DNA of 64,000 bases, from assembly GCA_022605955.1 (NCBI GenBank), contig JAKCOZ010000007.1, positions 32,218,991 through 32,282,990 on the forward strand. Reading direction: 5' to 3'. The position numbers and the translations under genes were made by a program. The notes beneath the pieces were generated by a model that did no database searches, was not told the origin of the DNA, and was given only the letters and a program-made list of their open reading frames with translations. The stretch is from Rallus limicola. Lineage: Eukaryota > Chordata > Aves > Gruiformes > Rallidae. Shown one piece after another: positions 40,182 to 51,703 of the stretch. Positions within the stretch are counted from its first letter, which is position 1, and the number at the start of each line of letters is the position of its first letter.

Positions 40182-40277
40182 CTACGCGCACGTCCCCGCG
40201 CCGCTGATGAGGAGCACCCGGGGGCCGAGCGCCGAGCGGGCACTACCCTCCCACGCACGGGCGGCCGCAAAATCCAT
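40182..40277 (-). promoter_or_regulatory. Upstream ORF (31 codons plus stop) in the MTSS1 leader
   Basis: Reading the minus strand from ATG at 40277 gives MDFAAARAWEGS and so on, ending at TAG (40184-40182) after 31 codons. The start context is strong, with G at -3 and G at +4. It is the only upstream ATG I found in the leader, it terminates 266 bases before the MTSS1 ATG, and it does not overlap it. If transcription starts to the right of 40277, scanning ribosomes would meet this ORF first, and it could damp MTSS1 translation. The peptide looks like ordinary GC-rich leader sequence and I do not propose a function for it. Confidence 0.45.
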
Positions 40278-40432
40278 CTCCGCGCGTAACGGCCCGAGAC
40301 CTCCGGTGGCGGCGGCCCCGACCGGCCGCCCCGGTGCGGCGCCCCGCGCCTCCCGGCGCCGGGCAGAGGCGCACGCACACCCGAACGAGGTGGGTGAAAA
40401 AAGAAATAAGGGGACAAATCTATATATTTGTC

Positions 40433-40443
40433 TATATAAAAGG
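40433..40443 (+). promoter_or_regulatory. TATA-like element facing away from MTSS1
   Basis: The + strand reads TATATAAAAGG and includes a perfect TATAAAAG core at 40435-40442. It sits in a short AT-rich island inside the CpG island. In this orientation it would direct transcription rightwards from about 40465, antisense to the MTSS1 leader and divergent from the gene. Read on the minus strand, the same island contains TATATAG, a weaker TATA-like match that could instead serve a downstream MTSS1 start near 40400. Neither use is proven. Confidence 0.35.
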
Positions 40444-40697
40444 AGACGCGACCGCGCGTTAGCGTCCTGCCGCTCCTTTGGGGGCAGCCCAGCGGGTCTC
40501 TGCCAGCCCTACAGCCCCGGCCGCAGCTCACACAGCCGACCCGCCGCCCGCCCGCTCCAGGAAAAACCCGCCCGCCCGCTCGCCGCTCCCCCGGCGGCGG
40601 CGCCTCCGCCCCCCGCCCTGCGCGGCCCTGCCCCGCGCTGCGCTGCGCCCGCCCGCGCGGAACGCCGCGCCCCTTCGCGTCACCGGCGCGGCTGCTG

Positions 40698-40702
40698 ATT
40701 GG
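40698..40702 (-). promoter_or_regulatory. CCAAT box (NF-Y type)
   Basis: On the minus strand the sequence reads GGGCCAATCAG, a near-ideal NF-Y site in the same orientation as MTSS1. Such boxes usually sit 60-100 bp upstream of the start, which would place transcription initiation at about 40600-40640. A TGACG-type half site follows 15 bp downstream, a spacing often seen in CpG-island promoters. The motif is seen directly; its use is inferred. Confidence 0.6.
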
Positions 40703-40920
40703 CCCCGCGCGGCAGGGGAGGCTTGGGCCCGTGGGTTCGCGCCCTGGTGCCGGCGTGAGCGCTGCCGGGCTGCCGCCGTCGAGGCCGCTGCGGGAGGCGG
40801 GTCCCGTGCCTCAGGGCGAGGTCGAGGGCGAGGGGGAGGCGCTGGGCGGAGAAGCTTGGGTGCCAGCCACCGAAGTGGCCCGCGTCGGGCTTGTTGCTGA
40901 TGTCAAACACCCACCTCAGC

Positions 40921-43900
40921 CCACGGGCCAGGGAAGGGGAGACTCACGGTGGTGCAGCCGGCAGCAGCTCCTGCCATAGGCCCGCCTGGTGCCACACAGG
41001 CACGACAGGAGTTAGAGGTGTTAAGACTACATTGTACAAAGTGCAGGGGGTTGAACATAACCCAGCATTCAAATTCACTGTGCCCAATGTTGGAACATTT
41101 GATGTCCAGGTGACGCGTTGAGGCATGAGGGCTTCAGCTGGCGGGCTCTGAGGCTGGCGCTGACCTGCAGGACATTAGCAGCACCCAGGGCTCCAGATGC
41201 GCCCTTAACCACGAGCTCATCTGTTTGAGGAGCCCAGGTCTGACGAATGCATTGCCGCCAAGCCCAGGAGAGCCACGCTCCTGAGGAAATGGGCTGCATT
41301 GCTGTTTGGCCTGCTAAAAACCAGGGGTAGAAACAGGAAAGTGCCGGTGTGGAGGAACAAACCCCCAGCCTTGAGGTGAGGAGGGAGGGGGTGTCTTCAT
41401 ACACTCTCCATGCACACAGAGGTATGTGCAGGGCCACAACTGGGAGGGATGCTTAGAAATTTGTGTTACTGAAAGTTATCCTACAAACTGTGCTGGGGAA
41501 GAGCCAGCGTCTGCACCATCATATTTTGCTTCATTTCCACCAGTATCTAGGTACGTGCACATGATGGATTATGTTCTCTGTGTTAATTTAGCACTGAAGG
41601 AAAGGGCTGGACAAGTGCCCTGCCTCCTGTGGCGCCGTGACATCAGAGGCTGCCACAGCAACTTCCCTTCTGCCTTTGCCTATTTCACTGCAGGGAGGAA
41701 ACACCCTCCCGGGATCTGACTGAGTGATTCATTTTGTGGCTCTGCATGACCCTCAGTCCCAAGAGCGTCCCAGAAAATGTCCCCAGCGGCTTGTGATAAT
41801 GACACCTGCTCATCAAGCACAGAGCTTCGGGTGCCGTCACACAACCAGCGTGACAGCGTTCCCCTGGGACAGAGTCACATCCAACAATTCGGCAGGGAAA
41901 GTTGGTGGCCTACTTTGTTTTCTTCAGCCTCTCTGCTTCTGGGATGATCCTTGTTTTAGCACGAGCAGTATTTTGGCTAACCTCCTTTCTGGGAATGAGA
42001 ATTGCCACTGTAGAAAGTTGCAGGGTGCACGATGCCCAGAGGATAGGATGGAGAAAAATCTTCTAGAAGGAAAAGGCTGTTGTTTAAGGACTGCATTAAT
42101 GCTTTAGTTAATAAATCAGGGCTGTCTGCTCTGCAGCAAGCAACAAGTCTTCCTACAGTGATGAAACAGCATGCGGGCATGCAAAAGAAAAATGAAGTAA
42201 GCATTTCAAGCCTTGATAAATTATAACAAGTAAATTGAGCATAAAATGTGAGAGAATGGGTTTTTACCTTGCAAATATAAAAGGAGAAACCATGCACATC
42301 ACTGATTGTGATAAGTAAATCACCATAACTCAAGTGTACCTGGTCACAAGCTAGAGAGACCTTATCAAAACTGTTCAGGTGGAATATTTGTCTATCAGAA
42401 GCTGCTAGGTAGTAAACGTGGAGACATGATTTCAACAAACTTTATAATCATAGGACAAAAAATCAAAATGCTAATGGAAAAGTATTTGTTCTTTCCAGTA
42501 TTTTTTATTTCAAAATCTGTTTTGTAAAACTCTCATTGTATATGTAACTTAGAGCAATGCCTAAAGGCACCAGAATGGGGTCTTGATAACTGAAATATTT
42601 TTTCCTTTTGCACTGAAGAAAATTTCAGACTTGTAATTTTATTCTGCCTTTTAGTGACTTCTAATGATGGAATGTTCTGCGGGCTGGCAATTCAGCTTCA
42701 ACCCGCTCCAGAGCGAGAGTTAACATTTTGCTTTAGAGACCTGAGTCCAAATGCTTGTTTAAAGTGCGAGTGAAAAGTAGTTTGGTGATGTTGCGGTAAC
42801 GTCGGGTTACCATCTGTCACATTATTTCTGGAATCTGCTTGATTGATTCCTAGAAAATCGCTTCCTGCAAGAATTATTTGCAAAACTTTATTACAGGCAA
42901 AGGCTATTTCTGTGTTCATGAGCCATCATTTCGTTACCAAGTGATGACATTCTGTAAAATATCCTGCTGCATGGGCAAATGCCAGCACCACTTCTTGACA
43001 GTGGGACAGCTGAGTGCACCTTACTGGGCAGCCCCCAGCAGATGTCAACCTTTAAATTTGTCAGCAGTGCGATAGTAGCTCGTGTTCTGACATCCTTCAA
43101 CACGTCAGGTGCTCCGCTGACAAGAAGAGTCAGTTTTCCTCTGAAACCGCAAGAAGGCTGATGGGTAGGAAAGAATTTCTCCAGAGATAAGTGGACAGGT
43201 TGAGCAATGACTTGGTCACTTTGTCTGGACTGGATTGTTCCTGCTGCTGCTCCCGTGCTGAGTGCCAAAGCACCAAGTACAGCTGGAATGAACCAGGGCA
43301 CAAATTCATCAGGGTCAGGAGTCTGCAGCCTGCTCCTAGGTCTGCCAGCGGGCATGCCTGATGACCAGAATGCATCCATTCACATTCCTGTGCCTTGCTT
43401 TCTCCTTCTGTAAAAGGAAAATCCCAATTTTTAAAAGCATTCTGAGTGCTTTAGCATCAAGCAGGAGCGTGAAATGTCACTGCAATCAGGACAAGCACAC
43501 ACTCTGTCAAGGTGCCGTAAAACATTTAACCGTGGTGCTTGTTTAGGTCCTGATCTTAAAAAGATTTAAGCCCACTTATGAATGTGAGTAGCCCCGTGGA
43601 AGACTAGATTACACATGCACTTAAGTGTTATCAGATTTAAGTCAAGAACAACAATCACAAAAGGTACTTAATCACCTTTAAATTACAGTGTTCCTAATTT
43701 AGCTAATGTTATTCCCCAAGGAAAAATTGCTTCATCTAGCATACAATCAAGAAAGAATCAAGGGCTGTTCCTTCAAGTGGTTGACAGTTCAAAAGAGATA
43801 GGATTTTTAAAAAATAGGTTGCTAAAGGCTGAACTATTTAATTGAATTATCTCTTTAAGAAATTGATGCAAATTAATATTATAATACTCTATTATATTGC

Positions 43901-46900
43901 CAGTGAATCTTCCATCCACAAGCCTTCATAAAATATATTAATAAACTTGGAAAACAAATGTGGTGTTTTGGGTTTTTTTTTATTAAACCAGTATTCCATC
44001 CCTGTTTGAGGCTCTCCAATAATGATTTCTATTTTGAAGGATGACAGTGTTTTACTCTATAAACTGAGAAAATAGAGCTTCCTAGAGATGTAGTCCCTGA
44101 CATGATTTCCTTTACTCCTCAAGGTGCTCACCAGGTGCAATCCTGCCCTGTCGATACAAGCAGATGGAACTCACTTTTCAAAGCCAAACTGGATGGAGAG
44201 GTAAGGTACCAGGCAACACAGCCAGAAAGATGACAAAAAGAGCTGATGAAAAATGGAGCAAACCCAACAGAATCCATGTGAGCCAGCCATGCCAACAGCA
44301 TTACAAATACTAAATTGTGACCCCTCCTTGTCACTAGGGAAGAATCTGTTTTATATATACAGAAGCTTAAATATCCATTGGTCGTACATGGAAGTGGGGA
44401 CAAGGAAAGGGAGAATTCACTGAGCAGGTGTTTGCAGTCTCTGTTTTCAGAAGATGAGAAATAACAATGTTGTGGTTCTCCAGCTTTATTTGGGTTATTT
44501 TTGTGTCCCAAGTTGTTTTTAAATTACCAAGTAGCATTGCTGTAGTGGGGGTACCCCTGCAATCTTTTCTGCTTGCCGCTTGCTGGCAAAGTAACAGCTG
44601 CTATTGCTGTACCAGGATTGATTTCCGTAGAACAACTCCATCTAAAACCTACCTACGGGCAACAACTCTGGAGCAAAATATCAATATGGTCTCATTTTCG
44701 GCTGTAAGCTTTTCTCAGAAGAAAAAAACCCAAACAAAATATTTTCAGTAAAGTCCAACACAGGATGTCATTCATTCAGAGCATATAGAGGACAAATTGT
44801 TTGTTTTTAAGGGACTAAATTAGTTTTCCACTTCACCATCACCAACAAGTTGGAACAAAAGCCCTTTCCCAGCTATCTCTGTGCACTGGACACAAAAGCT
44901 GAGAATCAGGTTTGTGGGGGTTTTTTACTGAAGGCTTTGCAGATAGACCACGTTTTTCAGTGGTGGAAGTATGAAATGTTCCTGCTCACACCAGCCATCT
45001 CAGGCTGGCAGATTCAGAAAAGGTGCCTGGGTCTGTCATCTCCTTCCAAGCAACACTCCCATCATCGTTCTTAAAAACTGGTGCATGATGAACCTCAATA
45101 AATGGCCAGTGGATCTCCCATGGCCAAGGTTATTTGGGAACTTCATTTCCATGCTCACCACTTGGCTGCGACCACCTTCCTACGCTGTCCCATGTCATTG
45201 ACACCAGACTGTATGATGGGCCACGCAGGGACCTGATTTGTTTGAAAACTGAGTTTACAAGGAAAGATTCTCTTAGCCCTAAGAAGGATGCTGCCTTTTG
45301 TGTTTCATGGAGAATAGCAACCTGTGTAACCACTCCCATGCTCATTCCCCAATAGATTGCTTCTTGTTTCTCATCTACAGGTTTAAATATACAGGACTGA
45401 TGATCTGAACTCTCTTTCAAACTGGCTTCATAAACGTGTGTTAGGTTCTGGTGTGGACACTTCAATCCAAAACATCTAGCTTTGCTTTCACATTTTAAAG
45501 CTGTTTAGCTGATGCATCTTCAAGTCACGCCCAAAATTAATTTGGATAAAATTGCCTGAGTGCACCTGTGTAGATAAGCTGTAAGTTTAAAAAAAAAATC
45601 AGGTTATACTTGGCAGTCACCTACATCCTTAAACACTGAAGAAGTAAAGCCTGTAATGGGTGTCACTTCTGCAAATAGCTCATGTTCTCTTCTTTAAAGC
45701 AGTATCAACTTTGGCTTCAGTCAAAGCTGCCTGTTGCACCCTTTCTCCAGCACGTATATTAGTCCAAGCCTTTGTTGGCTGTTTCTTGTAAAAAAAATCT
45801 GAATTCTTCTGCCCTTCCCATCAGGCAACATTTTTAGTAGGTTGCTGTTCCTGAAACCGCTGTATTGATTGGTACAGACGGAACTCGGCATGTTGAACCA
45901 CCTCAGGACACGGTCATGTGAAACATAATGCAACACTTTCTCCTATGAAAGAAAACATTATTTTTTTGCCAGTCCATAAATCCAGCTTTTAAAACAAGCA
46001 TTATATTCTCAAAGAAATGGTTTAGAAAAAAAATAACATGTATTAGGGAAAAAAAAAAAAGATTCAATGGGCGGGCTTCCAGCCCTGTGTAAGTGGGGAA
46101 TAATTGGACTTCTTATTTTCCTCTCACTTTAGTTCTGCTTAGTGTTTGAAATGATGATGAAAACCACCTGAATGCTAATCCTATTTTTCACACCAAGACA
46201 CCTGAAATGTCAGTAAGGAGAAATTGTTAGCTGGAGGTTTCTGCTCTGAGTCCAAGTTAAAGTTCTGCTGTAAATTCTGTGGCCACAAAGCATTTTAGGG
46301 AGATCAGATCATGGCAAGAGCCTGCCATGTGCAGGTTCTTCAAAATAATCAAAAAGAAACGGAAGAATCAGAAGGAAGAGAAGCCCTTCCAATGAACCAG
46401 AGAAGATGGACAAAAAGAAAAATCCAGTCTACTGATCCAGATAATACAGGCAGACTAGCACGTACTGGAATTTGGGACTAAAACCAAAGAGAGCTGACAT
46501 GAGGACATACTGCAGGGAGGGACAAGCACAGCGATGAATGGTGCCATTGTGTGACTATTTTAATTAATTTTTGTAATGAAGCCAAAGCTCTAATTTGCCA
46601 CATCCCAAAAGTAAATAGAAAAGGTTATGACCTTAATTTCAGAGGTGGGGAAGGAAAACCTAATTGTTAAGTAGTCAGCTGTCACTCGTTACTGCAGTTG
46701 GAAAGATACACTTGGTGTGTTACTATGAATAGTCCGGATTCAACAGTCAAAACAGTGGGTAAGGATAGTTTCATTCCCTCTCCCCTTCATCTTCTGTTCA
46801 AGCCTTTGATTAGTAACACTTCATACATGTTTTACCACATGGATTGCAGTACTCCTAACTCCACCAGGCTCTGAGCAGGCTTGCCTGGGTCATGTAATAG

Positions 46901-47631
46901 CCCCTTTTTTGTGGCATTTGTAGGCAGATTTGGTAGGATGCAGAACATAGAGAGGGTCCTGGTTCTGGCCAGGCCAGAGTCAACCTCCCCACACAGCCAG
47001 CCCAGGTAAGCTGAGTTAGCCCAGGTGAGCTGAGTTACCCCGGGCTGTTTCCACCCCACCTGACATCACTTCCCCATAACAGGGGCTGTTTGGGGAGGGG
47101 CACTGCTGGGTGCCTTCAGAGCAGTCTGAGTGCAGCTGGGGTGTCAGGTTGGTCCTCGCATTGTGCAGCAGTCTGTAATTGGTGGGTCAATAAGGCACTC
47201 TGTCTTATCACTAGGTGTGACAGTAATTGCCTGTTCCTGTTCTACTTTCACTGTGATTTTGTGTGTAAACTGTTTATCCCAACCCATGGAGGTCCTGTCT
47301 CTTTCTCTCCTGGGAATGACTAAGTGGCCTGTGGTGCTCAGGCACCACACAGAGGTAACAGGAAGCCCTTCCTGCTGTCTTGCTTTCCACTAGCCCCAAG
47401 TGAGTATATTCCTATACAGGAGCTAAAGATGGAAGGAGGTTTCCAATGCAACATGTCTACATCCTGAAGAAGTGCAAAAGTCCCATCTGTTTCTAACCGT
47501 GGCTACTAAATAAATGCAATTAAATGTGCTTTATATGCTGTTCAAAGCACGGTTTTGTTTGCATCATTCAGACTGCATGACCTTACCCACACTTCACTCA
47601 TGGGGTAGTTTCTATGCACCAAGGGGAAGAG
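40921..47631. other. Upstream flank of MTSS1, no gene recognised
   Basis: Beyond the CpG island the GC content drops quickly. The stretch 41000-43500 is mixed, and 43560-43960 is strongly AT-rich. A TAATTAAT-containing stretch lies near 46560-46600 and a 19-bp duplication at 46999. I saw no exon with a recognisable product, no RNA gene and no clear mobile element before the CR1 at 47632. Confidence 0.7.
46999..47036 (+). repeat. 19-bp tandem duplication
   Basis: Two adjacent 19-bp units, agcccaggtaagctgagtt and agcccaggtgagctgagtt, differ at one position. Each contains a CAGGTRAG match to a splice donor, which is probably coincidental. Confidence 0.9.
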
Positions 47632-47796
47632 CACAGAACATTAGGATTTGGAAGGGACCTCAAAAGATCATCCAGCTCAACCTCCCTGCCAGAGCAGCAT
47701 CGCCTAGACTAAATCACCCAGGAATGCATCCAGGCAGGGTTTGAATGTTTCCAGAGAAGGAGACTCCACAACCTCTCTGGGCAGATGTATGCACAG
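47632..47796 (-). repeat. CR1 LINE fragment, 3' end
   Basis: About 165 bp reads as the reverse complement of a CR1 3' region, from cacagaacattaggatttgg to ctccacaacctctctgggca. The minus strand still encodes a recognisable CR1 C-terminus (REVVESPSLETFKPCLDAFL, then GDLV), close to that of the larger copy at 51704-52365. The sequence after about 47800 is not clearly CR1. Confidence 0.87.
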
Positions 47797-50774
47797 ATCT
47801 GAGACTGGTGTAAACTCCTCATACCTTGTCAAAGGCTGTAGCTCTCTGTATACGTGCCCATGTAAACAGAGTACAATGCTCTGCACTTGCTCAGTTGTTT
47901 CTACTCTGGATCTTTTTGTTCTTTGCCCTGTAATGCCAGTTTGAAGAGGAAGTTATCCAGCATCAGAACATGGTGGATTAAAGAGAAATGTTCATAATGA
48001 AAAAGCTGTTCTAGCAAGTTCTACTATGGCAGAAACAAAGGAGTGATCTGTGTTAGGCTGACTAGTTCAGACAAAGCACAGCGATATTAGGGTGAATATT
48101 ATTAGATTAACACCTATAATGTGGCAGCTATCATCCAAAATACAAATAGCAGATAGCTCCTGTCCAAAAATCCTTGTGTTAATAAGCACCCTCCTTTCTC
48201 AGCATATGCAGAAGCAGCTGCCTTTATTCTAGAAACATGAACATTTCTGCTGGCAGCATCCTTTTCTCAATATGCCTACTCGAAATCCTGAATTACAGGG
48301 CACTTCATCTATAGTATGTCTTTAAATTTTCAGTGGCAAGGCAAGTTAGCTAGCTGATGGGCATCACAGTTTATGTCCCGAGCACAAAATTCGATGTATT
48401 CTTCTGCCAGGAATCAAGATCATGAAGAAAATTCACCTGGGACTTTCAGCAGCCCAGAATAAATCTCATGAATGAGTTTCTAAACTTCTGTCAGTACAGG
48501 GAAATAACAGCCCTGGCCTCTTCTGTGGCTGTCAAATCAGGAGCAGGCTGACTTTTTTTGAAGGACATGTTTTACCGAAACACAAATTAGCAGCAATCCT
48601 CACGGCCTGTGCTATTCGACAGGATGATCTAACGGCGTCTTTTGACTTCGAAGGCTACAGCTGCGTGAATCAACCTCTAAAGAAGACCCAGGGTTTAGCA
48701 CAAATCTTGAGAGACAGCTGCCAGCCTTACTGATGCTCAGGGATGATATACAGGGAAAGCACTGATCCTTCATGCTCTTGCCCCAGTGGGTTGAGGCACA
48801 GTGTGAAGAGGAAGAAGGATCCCGTGATACGATCTGTGTGTCAGTCTCAAAGCTGTATCTCCTCTGAGGACACTAAGGTTGTCAGCATCTTTCATTAGGC
48901 CAAGTAGGATGCTAGGAAAAAGTAAACAAGCGTTTAAATGCACGAGGTTTTCCCAAAACCTGCATAAAGTGCAGCAAACTTCACAGCTAAGTGAAGACAT
49001 TTAAAATATAAACATTTTTTCTGGGTAATATGTGACATCACACTCATGTGTGAGAATGCAAAGTATCGGCATTGAGAGGAGAGCTTCCATATCAGTTTGG
49101 GTTTTAGGGCTGAAAATATGGCTACCTGGGTACATTTACATTGACATCTTTTGGCCTTTGGTATCCAAATCCCAGCCTGGGCTCCACACAGAGCAGGGAT
49201 GGGCGAGCAGGGCCAATGGGTGCTCGTTCCAGCCAAGGGAGGCTGTGGCGTGGGGTCCCCTCCTGCAATGCAGCTTGAAAGGGGGAGCATATTTTACGCC
49301 CATCAGTTGCAAAAAGGAGCTCTTGGCTCTGCCGTCAAGACTGGCCTTTGGCTCTGCCGACCGCAGTCATCTGCAAGGAATCGCTGACCTAGATACTCCC
49401 TCAGCTCTCCTGTAGTGCTGGCTGCCACTTCCCTGGTCTCTGCTCTGCCCTATATCCTGCCTTGGAGATGAAAACAAAAGAGGGACAAATCAACACTAAT
49501 CAGAACAGCATTTTCCCCCAGTGATTTTTCTAGAAAACAGAGTTTCCTGGGTAAATCTTCTCCTACTGCTCCTCTGTCCTGCTGTCTCGTTACACAGCTC
49601 TGTCTCAGAGATCCTGCCACTTTTCAAATGTGTGCTGTCCTCAGGAGGGGAGAAATGTGCTGCCTCCATTCCCTCCTCTCCTTGCATCTCCACCGTGTGC
49701 TCCATCGTATCTTAACTGAGAGCGGGAAGGGCGATTTATTAGATAAAGGGGGGGTCCCAGAGCAAGGGTAAGCCTGGGCCTCTGACAGCAGCCATCTGAG
49801 GTGTCTGTGTTGGGCTCTGGTGGTGTGCTATTAACTGGGCACTCAGTCCAGCTTGCGCAGTGCTGCTCATAATATGAAAGTGTCTTTGCAGCTGCTGATC
49901 TGCACAAATTGGGAAATAAAAAAACCCACCCACAAGCCCCTAATTACCTCTAAAATTCCCCAACAATCACATCTAATTTTTCCTCTAAAAAAATTACCAA
50001 CTGCAAAGGTACATCTGAAATTACCAGTAAAGGAGAATGTTCATCTTTGCAGCCTTGCTGTCGAGGGCTGCTGGGTCAACACCAGCAGAACATCCCAGAA
50101 GGGAAACTTTCTCCTCCTTGTTTGCTTCAATTGATGTCATTATGCCTTGAGAAGACACGGCCTCCCGCAGCATGATGAAGCGCCACACTGCACTGCCTCG
50201 CCTCCCCTAGTTCCAGGAGAGAAGCTGCCTGGGTCTGGAGAGCCCTTGGTTGAACCTGGTGCACTACAGACTCCTCTGAAACAAATCCCTGCCCTCCTTT
50301 CTGCTCTTAATGATGCAGAGCCTCAGGCTTGGTTCTCTGCTCCTCCATGCCGCTTTCATGTGGCCTAAAGTCAACTGTTTGGACAAAATAATCCCCAAAC
50401 TCTGTCCCTTGGCTTCCTATCTCTGTTACAAGGCTCCTGCAGCTCCAGAGGAACCAGCCACCCCTATGTGCTACAGTAGAGCTTTGGTGGCATCTGCCTG
50501 GTGGGATGGAGGATGTGGGTTTGGCTTGGCATTCGGTGAGACAAGTGAACAGTCCCTCTGGTTGTTCAGCCCTGGATGATGGGTTTGGGGGGGAGGCCAT
50601 TACCAACAGGTTGTCTGCAGGTTGTTCTCTTTATTCCAAGATACATTAAAATACAACATTGGAGATTGATAATTCATCAGAATGTTTACCACAATCCCCC
50701 TCCATGAATGCTGTGAAGATCAATGTCTTGAGAAAAGTGAGGGATTCCTTGAATTCAAGAGGCATTGCTCCTGA
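47797..50774. other. Intergenic stretch, nothing recognised
   Basis: This is unique-looking sequence between two CR1 fragments. It has several overlapping frames of 60-130 codons but no codon pattern, splice structure or protein similarity that I recognise. The part at 49150-49400 is locally GC-rich without CpG enrichment. Confidence 0.6.
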
Positions 50775-50896
50775 TCACAGAATCGTAGAATGGTCTGGGT
50801 TGGAAGGGACCCCAAGGTTCGTAGGGTTCCAATCCCCCTGCCACAGGCAGGGCCACCAGCCTCCAGGCATGATCGAGACAAGGTTGTCCAGGGAAG
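50775..50896 (-). repeat. CR1 LINE fragment, 3' end (~120 bp)
   Basis: The + strand has a well-preserved reverse-complement CR1 tail (tcacagaatcgtagaatggt, then ctgggttggaagggacccca) followed by the ctgccacaggcagggccacc block. It is severely 5'-truncated. It closely resembles the start of the copy at 51704, suggesting the same subfamily. Confidence 0.9.
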
Positions 50897-51703
50897 GGGG
50901 AGGCAAAAACAAGGTGATGCCTGGCAGCCCTGCCCTGCAATCTCTGGCAGGTGCTTTTCTTCTTGAGGTAATAAAAAAAACAGTGTTTTCAGAAGTGCTC
51001 TTGCTGACGGTGTGACTGTGACAAGGGCTGGTCTGTGGAGATGTCAGCTCCGTTTTCACTTCATGCCACTCCTTTTTCTTTCCTCGCTAACTTCTAATTA
51101 AAGGGAACTTTTCTTTCACATCCACAGTCTTGCCAGGGCCAAATTCTCAACTCCACAGTGAAGTGGAGGTGACAGAGCTGGCTGGGAAGAGGGAGTGATG
51201 GGGAAGCTGGGTGGAAGCAGGACTGGGTTTTGAGAAAAGCTCCCCAAGGAACAACTGTGTACAAGATGGTTTCTGAATCCCTGAAGACTTCAGAACATTT
51301 CTGTTGTTAGGGGTAGGGTCTGGACTCCAGATGAAGACCAGCAGCTTTGAAAGCCAGTGTCTGTCTGACTTTTTTTTGTGACAGAGGACACAATGGCCTA
51401 AAAATTTTGGTGCTGTACTACTACTGGAGGAAGGCTTCAAGCCCCATGCCACACGGCTGCATTTCAGCTAAGCAGAATCAAACTGGGGTGGAACTTGCCC
51501 CAGGATGAAACAGTTGGATCTTTTGTTTCCATCTTTCCTGTGCAGGGCTCCTGACAAGAGAACTGGCTGACAAGCCTTCCCCACCTCTCAGTGCACACTG
51601 CAAAACCCATCGTCCCGAGGCTGCAATGGCAGAGGGTGTGATGTGATCAGAGATGCAGGGCTGGAGGCTGTTTTAGGCAGACCCATAAGCTTTGACAGTG
51701 TAG

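Larger units (their letters stand above)
1..40640 (-). other. MTSS1: MTSS1 gene, 5' part (promoter to intron 3); 3' part outside window
   Basis: This is the 5' part of the gene for an actin-regulating scaffold. MTSS1 has an N-terminal I-BAR (IMD) domain that binds and bends PI(4,5)P2-rich membrane, and a C-terminal WH2 motif that binds G-actin; it acts at the plasma membrane and cortical cytoskeleton. Three coding exons on the minus strand join in frame to encode residues 1-70. The introns are 15,640 bp (phase 0), 2,590 bp (phase 2) and at least 21,477 bp (phase 1). I searched 1-21477 for exon 4, whose product should continue the I-BAR helix with a G-T-R-E-I-G-S-A-L-T type sequence, and did not find it. 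The right end of the gene is an estimate from the CCAAT box and CpG island; no transcript start is directly visible. Confidence 0.93.
39916..40640 (-). other. MTSS1: Likely MTSS1 5' untranslated region of exon 1
   Basis: This GC-rich stretch lies between the MTSS1 start codon and the likely transcription start. No intron is needed to reach the ATG, so I treat it as one exon, though an upstream non-coding exon cannot be excluded. Only one minus-strand ATG was found between 39916 and about 40900, at 40277; it opens a 31-codon upstream ORF. The upstream limit is set about 60 bp downstream of the CCAAT box and is approximate. The mid-part (about 40381-40445) contains an AT-rich island with TATATA-type runs, unlike its GC-rich surroundings. 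Confidence 0.5.
39590..40920 (-). promoter_or_regulatory. MTSS1: CpG-island promoter of MTSS1
   Basis: GC content and CpG density rise sharply from about 39590 and peak at roughly 40160-40760, where CG dinucleotides recur every few bases. They fall away after about 40920. Elsewhere in the window CpG is rare, as usual in methylated vertebrate DNA. The island spans the first coding exon, the leader and the upstream flank, which is the normal arrangement for a broadly expressed gene. Near 40540-40640 there are many GC boxes of the CCCGCCC type. A CRE-like half site (minus strand TGACGCGA, 40682-40675) lies 15 bp downstream of the CCAAT box. Exact start sites cannot be read from sequence. Confidence 0.85.

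Noticed and set aside
39748..40698. A 316-codon + strand open frame across the CpG island
   Set aside because: It is Arg/Pro/Ala-rich and low in complexity, as expected where GC-rich DNA lacks stop codons. It begins with GTG, not ATG, and runs antisense to the MTSS1 exon and leader.
42891..43379. A 162-codon minus-strand frame upstream of MTSS1
   Set aside because: Open frames also occur on the + strand over the same bases, the peptide has no known features and no splice signals support an exon.
46999..47036. Two CAGGTRAG splice-donor matches in the 19-bp duplication
   Set aside because: No open coding exon ends at either site, and the matches are explained by the duplication itself.
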